Source: Phelpsiimicrobium sp043802125 (GTDB taxonomy: Bacteria > Omnitrophota > Gorgyraeia > Velamenicoccales > Velamenicoccaceae). Taken from it: 11,669 nucleotides of DNA. Made by a program: the position numbers and the translations under genes. Position 1 is the stretch's first letter. Each line of letters begins with the position of its first letter. The notes below the pieces were generated by a model. That model was not told the DNA's origin. It did not search any database and was given only the letters and a program-made list of their open reading frames with translations. The stretch lies in the NCBI GenBank assembly GCA_043802125.1, contig JAZDLG010000043.1:1-11669 (forward strand), given 5' to 3'. Positions 1-5,444 of this stretch are shown here, in pieces.

Positions 1-184
1 CAAAGTAATCATTGAGGGTATTGGCTCCTGCGTGAAAAAGCAGAGCGCCGCAAAGACAGAGCAAATACATCTGTAATGATATCTTGGTTTGTTGCCAGGC
101 AAGGACGGCGCCGAGAGTTACAGAGATAAAGGTGATATTAAAAGACCAGGCGCGCGTGACTATGCAGATCTCGCCAAACGTCAA
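1..184 (-). CDS. UbiA/MenA-type prenyltransferase, N-terminal 61 residues only
   Basis: Reading leftward from a TTG at 184-182 the frame stays open to the window edge and gives 61 residues. It opens with a short cytosolic stretch ending RAWSF, then a hydrophobic segment (about residues 16-30, ending LGAVLAW), then a second one (about 39-54) leading into HAGANTLNDYF. The NDYF at the edge matches the start of the first Asp-rich motif (NDxxD) of the UbiA superfamily. These are integral membrane enzymes that transfer a polyprenyl chain to an aromatic acceptor, as in menaquinone or ubiquinone synthesis. The small N-terminal part resembles MenA-like members, but the acceptor cannot be decided. The frame is open upstream only to 211 and holds no ATG or GTG, so TTG is the best start. 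It lies 7 nt after the rpoD stop, with a GGGAG about 13 nt upstream inside rpoD. The gene is probably the next member of the operon; the rest is outside the window. Confidence 0.8.
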   Translation of the reverse strand, partial: MTFGEICIVTRAWSFNITFISVTLGAVLAWQQTKISLQMYLLCLCGALLFHAGANTLNDYF

Positions 185-185
185 T

Positions 186-201
186 GGAGTATTAATACTC
201 C
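186..201. promoter_or_regulatory. Perfect 16-bp palindrome across the rpoD stop codon
   Basis: The sequence ggagtattaatactcc is identical to its own reverse complement. As RNA it can fold as a 6-bp stem (GGAGTA/TACTCC) with a TTAA loop. On the minus strand it contains most of the only Shine-Dalgarno-like GGGAG for the downstream TTG start and also the rpoD stop codon. It could mask ribosome entry unless ribosomes finishing rpoD open it, or it could be an operator; both are inferences. It is not followed by a T run, so it does not look like an intrinsic terminator. Confidence 0.45.
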
Positions 202-1748
202 CGCTCGTGGGCTAGGGTCATGTCAAGGAAAGTCCTTAGTTTCCTTGAGCGCGTGGGGTGCCTTAGTTTGCGCAGGGCCTTAGCCTCTATTTGTCGGACG
301 CGTTCTCTGGTGACTTTGAAGACGTTGCCGACTTCTTCTAATGTCTTGGCCGCCCCATCGGCTATACCGAACCTCAGCATAAGGATCTTTTTTTCTCTTT
401 CTGTCAGGGTGCTGAGCGCTGAGTTCATCTCGTCTTTCAACATGACGTGGACCGTCGCGTTGGCAGGCGATACAGCTTTTTTATCTTCAATAAAGTCTCC
501 GAAATGCGTATCTCCCTCATCGCCTATGGGAGTTTGGAGAGATATTGGTTCCTGGGCTATTTTAAGTATATTTTTTATTTTTTCCTGCGGCAGGCGCATG
601 GATTTGGCGATCTCCTCAGGCGACGGTTCTCTGCCGTACTCTTGGACGAATATCCTGGATATTCTGATTATCTTATTGATAGTCTCCGTCATATGGACAG
701 GTATGCGGATGGTCCTGGCCTGGTCTGCGATAGAGCGTGTAATAGCCTGCCTTATCCACCACGTGGCATAGGTAGAAAATTTATAACCTCTCTGGTATTC
801 AAACTTCTCAACCGCGCGCATCAAGCCGATATTTCCCTCTTGGATCAGGTCTAAGAAAGACAGGCCGCGGTTGGTGTAACGTTTGGCTATGCTTACCACA
901 AGCCTTAAGTTGGCTTCTACGAGCGACTTCTTTGCCCTTTGGAACCTCGTATGGCGGATCTTGATGAGCTTGAGCTGTTCTTTGAATTTCAACAAAGGCA
1001 TGCCAAGGCCACGTAAGATCTTTTTCTTTTTTTTATTCAAGGCCTTGATATCGCCTTTTGTCTTTCTTTCTCTTATTCTTCTTATCTCTCGCTCGCAATG
1101 GTCAAATTGCTTGACCAGAGAGCTCATGTCGCCGACGATATCTTCCAAGGCCGGAGTAGCCAGATTCAGCTCAGACAAATAAGATGAAACGGCAGAGTCA
1201 TTTTTTGTCGTAGCAAGCCTTTTTAGTATCCTGGCGAATTTTTTCAGCGTCTTTTCGCGGCGGATCGCGATATCCTCTTTGACGACGTTCTCTATGTGTA
1301 TTTCGTTGGTAAGTACTTTTTTTAAGAGCGCGGAGATCTCTTTCTTTACGAATCTTGATGATAAGACGAGTTGACGGAAGTTATTTTCGGTCTCTTCTAT
1401 CTTTTTGGCTAGTTTTAGTTCGTCCTCGCGCGAAAGAAGCGAGATCCTGCCCATTTGTTTTAAGTACATCTTGACAGGGTCATCTAAAGGCAGGAGCCTG
1501 TCTTCAACCTCATCTAAGTCTTTCGGCTCTTCGGCCTTAGAGGGGTCTTCCAGCTTATCTTCGGTCAATTCATTATCAACTATCTGGATGTCTTCGGCAT
1601 TCAGCATCTCAAAGATCTCGTCAATATCGTCGCTTGAGACGATGTCTTCCGGCAGGACGTCGTTGACTTCGTCATATGTCAGGTAGCCCTTTTTCTTTCC
1701 GAGAGCGATGAGTTTATCCAAGCTTTTTTTAATTACAGATTTTTCCAT
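192..1748 (-). CDS. rpoD: Primary RNA polymerase sigma factor RpoD (sigma-70/SigA)
   Basis: This 518-residue protein directs RNA polymerase to housekeeping promoters. Region 1.1 is present (about 1-65, acidic to residue 90), which marks a primary sigma. Region 1.2 follows (about 89-121, DDPVKMYLKQMGRISLL). A roughly 145-residue non-conserved region comes next (about 122-266), with a very basic run near 223-246. Region 2 (about 268-345) contains NLRLVVSIAKRYTNRGL, the core-binding DLIQEGNIGLMRAVEKF and the -10 reading and melting helix FSTYATWWIRQAI. Region 3 is about 352-425. Region 4 (about 445-510) carries the -35 helix-turn-helix VTRERVRQIEAKALRKLRHP. A 10-residue tail ends in HEREY. The ATG has AAAGGAG 8 nt upstream, the best ribosome site in the window. 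The first 20 nt overlap the end of dnaG, so the two are translationally linked. Confidence 0.97.
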   Translation of the reverse strand: MEKSVIKKSLDKLIALGKKKGYLTYDEVNDVLPEDIVSSDDIDEIFEMLNAEDIQIVDNELTEDKLEDPSKAEEPKDLDEVEDRLLPLDDPVKMYLKQMGRISLLSREDELKLAKKIEETENNFRQLVLSSRFVKKEISALLKKVLTNEIHIENVVKEDIAIRREKTLKKFARILKRLATTKNDSAVSSYLSELNLATPALEDIVGDMSSLVKQFDHCEREIRRIRERKTKGDIKALNKKKKKILRGLGMPLLKFKEQLKLIKIRHTRFQRAKKSLVEANLRLVVSIAKRYTNRGLSFLDLIQEGNIGLMRAVEKFEYQRGYKFSTYATWWIRQAITRSIADQARTIRIPVHMTETINKIIRISRIFVQEYGREPSPEEIAKSMRLPQEKIKNILKIAQEPISLQTPIGDEGDTHFGDFIEDKKAVSPANATVHVMLKDEMNSALSTLTEREKKILMLRFGIADGAAKTLEEVGNVFKVTRERVRQIEAKALRKLRHPTRSRKLRTFLDMTLAHEREY

Positions 1749-3555
1749 GGAACTGGCTCCTTTGTTTAATAAGGGTATTATATTCCAGCATAAGTTTATT
1801 CAAAATTTCGCCATTGCCGCTTGACTGAGCCGTTTGTATCTCTTTGTGCAGTTGTTTGCAGCGATGAGCGAGTTTGTCTCTTTTTAGCCTCTTGACGCAA
1901 TCTGATATAAGCTTCTCTTTGTCGGGGCAGTCGTGGATGTCTAAGGCCGCGAGCTCAGATATGATGTTTATGGCTTCTTCGTCGTCAAGATAGTTCATGA
2001 GGATATTCGGTTTGCAGTCGCGGCCTTGCGAGAAGAAGTCAAAGATGAATTGGACTATCTTGCGTAACTTCTCTTCAACGAAGTCCGATGGCTCTATCAG
2101 CGTGCGCAATTTGTCTACAAGGTGTATCTCATCAAGCATAAGTTTGACGAGCATCCTTTCGGTTATGGGTATCTCGGTGAGTTTGTAGTGCTCTAGAGCA
2201 GAACTCTCTGTTTTCTCATTTTCGTAATCATCTTCTTTTGTTTTATTTAAGTCTTCTAAGAGCGCCTTTTCGTCTACTTTGAGCTTATCTGCCGTTACTC
2301 TTACGTATTCCGACCGCAGGGTGTGGTTTTGGAATTTTTTTATAGCAGGCAGGATCTCGCGGACTATCCTGTCTTTGCCGGTAGCTGTCTGCGGGTTGTA
2401 TTTGGACAGTAGGTAATCAAGTTTATAATCAAAAATTGGCTTTGCCCCTTCTATCATCTCCAGGAATTTATCTTTTCCGAACTGGCGCGCGTAGGTGTCG
2501 GGGTCATGGCCTTTTGGCAGGGACGCTATACGCACGTCCATGTCTTCTTTGATAAGCAGCTCAAGGGCGCGCATGGTGGCCAGCTGGCCGGCCAGGTCCG
2601 CATCATAAAGCATGACAATGTGGTTTGTGTAGCGCTTGATGAGGTTGATCTGTTCTAATGTAAGGGCCGTCCCTAGCGAAGCGACGATATTTTTTATGCC
2701 TGCCTCAAAAGGCGATATCATGTCTAAGTAACCCTCTACGACAATGGCCTGGTCTTTTTTTCGTATTTCTTCTTTGGCTAATATCAGGCCATAAAGGTTT
2801 TTACTCTTGGAATAGATAGGGGTTTCAGGAGAATTGATGTATTTGGGCAGCGAGTTATCCCCCTCGGCTCCGCGAGGGGCAGGTAATACTCGCGCGCCGA
2901 ATCCGACGGTCCTATCTTTGGCGTCTACTATCGGGAACATTATTCTGTTCCTGAAGCGGTCGTAGTAGCCTGAATCTTCTTTGGCAACCACAAGGCCTGA
3001 TTTTTCTATCAGGGATAAAGATATATTTTTAGACTTGAGGTGTTTTATGAGCGTGTCCCACCCTTGCATAGAGTATCCCAATCTGAATTTTTCAGCTGTT
3101 TCTTTAGATATTCCTCTTTTTTGCAGATACACCCGGGTTGACTGGGCTTCGGTTGAGCTCATGAGGTTCGCCTGAAAAAAATCCGAAGCTGCTTCGTACA
3201 AGGCATATAAGTTTTTCGCGGTATCTTCTCTGGATCTTTGGAAGTCGCTCTTCTCGGGTTCGGGCAACGAGATGCCGCTTCTTTGGGCCAGTATCTCAAG
3301 CGCCTCCCTGAAGTTTACCTTTTCATACTGCATGACGAACGAGAGCGCATTGCCGCCTACCCCGCAGCCAAAACAGTGGAATATCTGTTTATCGGCGCTT
3401 ACGATAAAAGATGGCGTCTTTTCCGGATGGAACGGGCACGGGGCTTTATAATTTCTGCCCGTGCGTTTAAGCGCAACGTAAGAGGATATCAACTCTACGA
3501 TATTACTACGGTCAATGACCTCATTGATGACGTTATCCGAAAAGAGTTTAGGCAT
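1729..3555 (-). CDS. dnaG: DNA primase DnaG
   Basis: This 608-residue protein, of usual family length, makes the RNA primers for Okazaki fragments and for replication start, working with the DnaB helicase. The N-terminal CHC2 zinc-binding domain has C40, H43, C61 and C64 (CPFH ... HCFGC). The catalytic core includes RFRNRIMFPIVD (200-211) and GFGARVL (218-224). The TOPRIM domain follows, with the catalytic Glu in EGYLD (274-278), the metal-binding DAD (318-320) and the KGHDPDTY motif (348-355). The region from about 450 to the end is helical and divergent, as expected for the DnaB-binding domain. Its ATG shares one base with the stop of the NIF3-like gene (TAATG), and only a weak AAGAG lies upstream, so translation is probably coupled. 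Oddity: 12 residues stand between RVL and PKYINSPET, where E. coli has four; the extra DNA is a GC-rich palindrome (see 2859-2880). Confidence 0.97.
   Translation of the reverse strand: MPKLFSDNVINEVIDRSNIVELISSYVALKRTGRNYKAPCPFHPEKTPSFIVSADKQIFHCFGCGVGGNALSFVMQYEKVNFREALEILAQRSGISLPEPEKSDFQRSREDTAKNLYALYEAASDFFQANLMSSTEAQSTRVYLQKRGISKETAEKFRLGYSMQGWDTLIKHLKSKNISLSLIEKSGLVVAKEDSGYYDRFRNRIMFPIVDAKDRTVGFGARVLPAPRGAEGDNSLPKYINSPETPIYSKSKNLYGLILAKEEIRKKDQAIVVEGYLDMISPFEAGIKNIVASLGTALTLEQINLIKRYTNHIVMLYDADLAGQLATMRALELLIKEDMDVRIASLPKGHDPDTYARQFGKDKFLEMIEGAKPIFDYKLDYLLSKYNPQTATGKDRIVREILPAIKKFQNHTLRSEYVRVTADKLKVDEKALLEDLNKTKEDDYENEKTESSALEHYKLTEIPITERMLVKLMLDEIHLVDKLRTLIEPSDFVEEKLRKIVQFIFDFFSQGRDCKPNILMNYLDDEEAINIISELAALDIHDCPDKEKLISDCVKRLKRDKLAHRCKQLHKEIQTAQSSGNGEILNKLMLEYNTLIKQRSQFHGKICN
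1757..1763 (-). promoter_or_regulatory. Ribosome binding site of rpoD
   Basis: On the minus strand AAAGGAG ends 8 nt before the rpoD ATG (1748-1746) and lies inside the 3' end of dnaG. It fixes the rpoD start. The other operon genes lack such a clear site, so rpoD can probably recruit ribosomes by itself while the others rely more on coupling. Confidence 0.75.
2859..2880. repeat. GC-rich palindrome inserted in frame in dnaG
   Basis: The sequence holds the inverted repeat CCCCTCG (2860-2866), a 6-nt loop, and CGAGGGG (2873-2879). It encodes part of PAPRGAEGDNSL (DnaG residues 225-236). Conserved motifs lie directly on both sides (GFGARVL and PKYINSPET), and the linker is about 8 residues longer than in E. 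coli DnaG, close to the size of this palindrome. It looks like a small palindromic element that entered a tolerant surface loop without breaking the frame, comparable in principle to the Rickettsia palindromic elements found inside genes. Kinship to the intergenic hairpins at 5197-5400 is possible but not shown by alignment. Confidence 0.55.
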
Positions 3556-4514
3556 TATCTCTTGATTCTTCTGAAACCCGAACAGGAAAGGATCTTGATC
3601 TTTGCGGTTTTTTCTATCTTGTCTAAAAGCAGGTTCAGTCCAAGGTTGTCTGAGGCGATGTGCCCGGCGATGATCACGTTTATGTGTTTACCCTTGAATT
3701 TCTTGTAGTGTTCTTCGCTAAGATGCATGCCGACGAGCGTGCCGACGCCGGCCTGAAGTAGGTTGTCTACGATGTCTTTGGGGCCTTCTGTCCCTCCTGT
3801 CATATCCACAAATAGCTTACCGGCCCGGGCTGAAGGCTTTCCGAATAAGATATTAGGCGCCACATGCTCTCGTTTGGAAATTTTGTATTCTTCAATGGAA
3901 TCCAGGATGCTCATTATATCTTCCAGCCTCTGAGGTTTCTTTGCCTCAAATGTTTTATCCAGAAAAGCCACCGCGTGATTGTCGGCAGGCGTGTGCGCGC
4001 ACATAAAAGGTATATTTAAAAGCTTAGCCATGTCTGTGACGCGATGGTGGTTTGCGGCGTGTATTTTTCTTCCTACCTCTTTTTTGCGTTCTTCTACGAG
4101 GCCTTCAGCGATATTGATAGGTACTCCCATATTGTGGAAGATATCAGATTGCATGTCCATGACTTCGTAAAAAGAGGCGTAGGCGATGCCTTGGGGGTGG
4201 TGAGATACGGCAAGGTCTATTTTTTGTTTTTTATTTTCTTTATTGTGATTGTTGATAAAAAGGAGTTCAGAGGAGTCTATGTCAATGCCTACGATGGCCG
4301 TTTTGATCTCTGCGTCCGGATCGCCGTTTAAAAGGCGGCTATCAGCGTAAGGGTTGGTCAGCGTCTCCTTATCAAAGCTTATCTTCTCTTCAGAAGAGAG
4401 CGATTGGTAGCGTTCTTTTTGTTTTTGCAGATATTCCTGGATCAACTTTTTGTCGCGCGGGTCAGCGGCTATGCCTTCGCGGATAATTTTTTCATAGATC
4501 TTTTTTAGCTTCAT
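3555..4514 (-). CDS. NIF3-like (DUF34) metal-binding protein, divergent
   Basis: The 319-residue product carries the scattered signature of the NIF3/DUF34 family, which binds a pair of metal ions. A DLAVSHHPQG segment has adjacent H105 and H106, corresponding to the family's HHP metal motif. CAHTPADNH gives H174, D178 and H180. Near the C-terminus AGHIASDNLGLNLLLDKIE gives H285 and D289, in the place of the usual GH...E. It is divergent: about 70 residues of charged, probably helical sequence precede the core, and there is no large middle insertion of the kind seen in longer family members. The biochemical role of this family is not settled; annotations as GTP cyclohydrolase type 2 are weakly founded, so no reaction is assigned. 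The ATG overlaps the upstream stop as ATGA, without a Shine-Dalgarno site, and its stop overlaps the dnaG start, so it sits tightly inside the operon. Confidence 0.75.
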   Translation of the reverse strand: MKLKKIYEKIIREGIAADPRDKKLIQEYLQKQKERYQSLSSEEKISFDKETLTNPYADSRLLNGDPDAEIKTAIVGIDIDSSELLFINNHNKENKKQKIDLAVSHHPQGIAYASFYEVMDMQSDIFHNMGVPINIAEGLVEERKKEVGRKIHAANHHRVTDMAKLLNIPFMCAHTPADNHAVAFLDKTFEAKKPQRLEDIMSILDSIEEYKISKREHVAPNILFGKPSARAGKLFVDMTGGTEGPKDIVDNLLQAGVGTLVGMHLSEEHYKKFKGKHINVIIAGHIASDNLGLNLLLDKIEKTAKIKILSCSGFRRIKR

Positions 4515-5077
4515 CGGTTGACCGCTTTAGAAACTTCTTCGTTAACTTTGGAGCTTACTAAAAACTTTGAAATGAGGCCTTCGTAACTTCCTTTGTAGAC
4601 GGCGGGCGCCATGTTGAGGAGCTTGCTGCCGAAGAGCGAAGTTTTAGCGCTTGTTTCAAGGTATTGGATGGTGGATATCGTCATAATAAAAAGCGCGATA
4701 CTTGAGATCCACAGTCCGCGCAGCATTCCTATCATAAATCCGCCCCACCTGTCTAAGATGTTGTGGGCTTCTATTTTTACCAACAGAAAGAAGGATTCGC
4801 GTATGATCCTGATGACTAGCGTTATGACGGCTAAAAGGGCGCAAAAAACGAAGACATCGCCGGCATCAATAGGCAGCGCCGGAAGTTTTGTGTTCAAAAT
4901 ATCTGAGAGTGGAGTTGTATAAACGTGGAACGTGATGACGATAGCTAACCATAGGCTGAATAACTTAAAAAGCTCTATGGCCGCGCCCGTTTTTACGCCT
5001 ATGTAACACATGCGTATTACGAGGCCTAGGGAAAGGAAATCAACCCAGTTAATTCCAACAATGTATTTTGATAGCAT
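4511..5077 (-). CDS. cvpA: CvpA-family inner-membrane protein
   Basis: The 188-residue protein has four predicted membrane segments (about 13-30, 38-54, 75-97, 112-137). It opens with the family pattern NWVDFLSLGLV followed by a Gly-containing turn and FKLFSLWLAIVITF. A central RxIRESFFLLVK leads into the loop HNILDRWGGFMIGMLRGLW, a conserved feature of CvpA proteins. E. coli CvpA is needed for colicin V production and affects envelope homeostasis; the molecular role remains unclear. It is the first gene of the operon, about 180 nt downstream of a strong promoter. No Shine-Dalgarno sequence precedes the ATG, because the upstream DNA is repeat hairpin. The start is therefore uncertain by a few codons, although similarity to the family only begins near residue 10. 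The gene ends with an ATGA overlap into the NIF3-like gene. Confidence 0.8.
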   Translation of the reverse strand: MLSKYIVGINWVDFLSLGLVIRMCYIGVKTGAAIELFKLFSLWLAIVITFHVYTTPLSDILNTKLPALPIDAGDVFVFCALLAVITLVIRIIRESFFLLVKIEAHNILDRWGGFMIGMLRGLWISSIALFIMTISTIQYLETSAKTSLFGSKLLNMAPAVYKGSYEGLISKFLVSSKVNEEVSKAVNR

Positions 5078-5083
5078 AGGGGG

Positions 5084-5146
5084 TCCCGCTAACGCTAGGT
5101 CCTGCTAACGCAGGATTTCACTAGAATGGTACATTTAGGTGTTCAA
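5084..5146 (-). repeat. Modular hairpin repeat, copy A
   Basis: Read on the minus strand: TTGAACACC (5146-5138), a 14-nt variable stretch, TAGTGAAATCC, then a hairpin with stem TCCTGC/GCAGGA and a 4-nt loop (5115-5100). A degenerate second hairpin unit with the same TAAC core follows (5099-5084), so the two form a 16-nt tandem. It lacks the GCGCC hairpin of copies B and C and most resembles copy D (6683-6727). It ends 6 nt before the cvpA-like start codon. Confidence 0.6.
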
Positions 5147-5196
5147 ATTTCGCTGGATGCGCTTTCAGCTGCGCCTTCGGCGCACATTTTATCTAT
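5147..5196 (-). repeat. Partial modular repeat unit, joined to copy A
   Basis: On the minus strand AATGTGCGCC, a 3-nt loop and GGCGCA form a hairpin (5184-5170). A variable stretch leads to TCCAGCGAAAT (5157-5147), which abuts the TTGAACACC head of copy A directly. It repeats the middle of copy B (AATGTGCGCC ... TCCGGCGAAAT) but lacks the TTGARCACC head and the final GC hairpin. The arrangement suggests that copy A joined or entered an older copy right after GAAAT. Confidence 0.5.
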
Positions 5197-5256
5197 CCCC
5201 GCAAAACCCGCGGGGATTTCGCCGGAGGCGCCTACGGCGCACATTAAGGTGCTCAA
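5197..5256 (-). repeat. Modular hairpin repeat, copy B (intact)
   Basis: On the minus strand the order is TTGAGCACC (5256-5248), a GGCGC/GCGCC hairpin (5240-5228), TCCGGCGAAAT, and a terminal hairpin CCCCGCGGGTTTTGCGGGG (5215-5197). It is the most complete uninterrupted copy and serves as the reference for copy C. It lies wholly in the predicted operon leader. The terminal hairpin is followed by GATAGATAAAA rather than a T run, so it is not a standard intrinsic terminator. Confidence 0.65.
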
Positions 5257-5265
5257 ATTTTTGAA

Positions 5266-5294
5266 AGTATAACATATGGTTATGGTTATGTCAA
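5266..5294 (-). promoter_or_regulatory. Sigma-70 promoter for the cvpA-NIF3-dnaG-rpoD operon
   Basis: On the minus strand a perfect -35 box TTGACA (5294-5289) is followed by a 17-nt spacer and a -10 box TATACT (5271-5266, five of six matches). The spacing is optimal. Transcription should start near 5259, giving a leader of about 180 nt before the cvpA-like ATG. Since rpoD lies in this operon, the primary sigma factor would feed its own synthesis. Confidence 0.8.
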
Positions 5295-5295
5295 G

Positions 5296-5400
5296 TTGAG
5301 CACCAAAATAAATATGCGCCAAAGGCGCATTTAGCGAAATCCCTGCCTACCCTGCCTGCCGTCAGGCAGGCGGCAGGCAGGCCCCGAGGGTTTTGCGGGG
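5296..5400 (+). repeat. Modular hairpin repeat, copy C, interrupted
   Basis: On the plus strand the order is TTGAGCACC (5296-5304), a 7-bp hairpin ATGCGCC/GGCGCAT with an AAA loop (5314-5330), TTAGCGAAATCCC (5331-5343), a foreign palindrome, then CCCCGAGGGTTTTGCGGGG (5382-5400). The last 19 nt match the terminal hairpin of copy B at 18 positions. Copies B and C face each other across the operon promoter. Confidence 0.65.
5341..5381. repeat. CCTGCC palindrome nested in repeat copy C
   Basis: About 41 nt separate GAAAT from CCCCGAGGG in copy C, whereas in copy B these parts are adjacent. The extra DNA has CCTGCCTGCC (5351-5360) pairing with GGCAGGCAGG (5372-5381), plus an alternative inner pairing CCTGCCTG/CAGGCAGG (5351-5358 with 5363-5370). 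It looks like an independent palindromic element inserted into an existing repeat. Exact borders are uncertain by about 3 nt because the flanks are runs of C. Confidence 0.55.
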
Positions 5401-5408
5401 GTCACCCC

Positions 5409-5436
5409 TTGACTTTGATGTTTGTATATGTTAAAT
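5409..5436 (+). promoter_or_regulatory. Candidate promoter of the diguanylate cyclase gene
   Basis: TTGACT (5409-5414) and TTAAAT (5431-5436) are separated by 16 nt, a plausible sigma-70 pair with a four-of-six -10 box. Transcription would start near 5443, almost on the ATG at 5445, giving a leaderless message. No better rightward promoter was seen upstream. Confidence 0.35.
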
Positions 5437-5444
5437 TGACAAAT

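Larger units (their letters stand above)
5078..5444. other. Gene-free region between cvpA-like gene and diguanylate cyclase
   Basis: This 367-base divergent intergenic region holds no credible gene. It contains a leftward sigma-70 promoter at 5266-5294, a weaker rightward candidate at 5409-5436, and several copies of a modular hairpin repeat. Copies lie on the minus strand left of the promoter (5084-5256) and on the plus strand to its right (5296-5400), so the whole is roughly an inverted repeat around a centre near 5257-5295. The leftward transcript would carry a leader of about 180 nt made almost entirely of these repeats. No known riboswitch fold was recognised. Confidence 0.7.

Noticed and set aside
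89..283. Plus-strand 64-codon frame
   Set aside because: It covers the end of rpoD and the start of the prenyltransferase on the other strand, and its sequence is low in recognisable structure.
220..1686. Open frames on the plus strand opposite rpoD
   Set aside because: They lack ribosome sites and domain resemblance and lie opposite a fully conserved sigma factor; they are reading-frame shadows.
5197..5215. Intrinsic terminator
   Set aside because: The stem is strong, but neither strand has a following T run, and it lies in the leader of a housekeeping operon.
5084..5260. Known riboswitch or ribosomal-protein leader upstream of cvpA
   Set aside because: The leader is explained by repeat copies, and no conserved aptamer core was recognised.
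5084..5400. Repeats resembling a small CRISPR array
   Set aside because: Units differ in length and orientation, have no regular unique spacers, and no cas gene is nearby.
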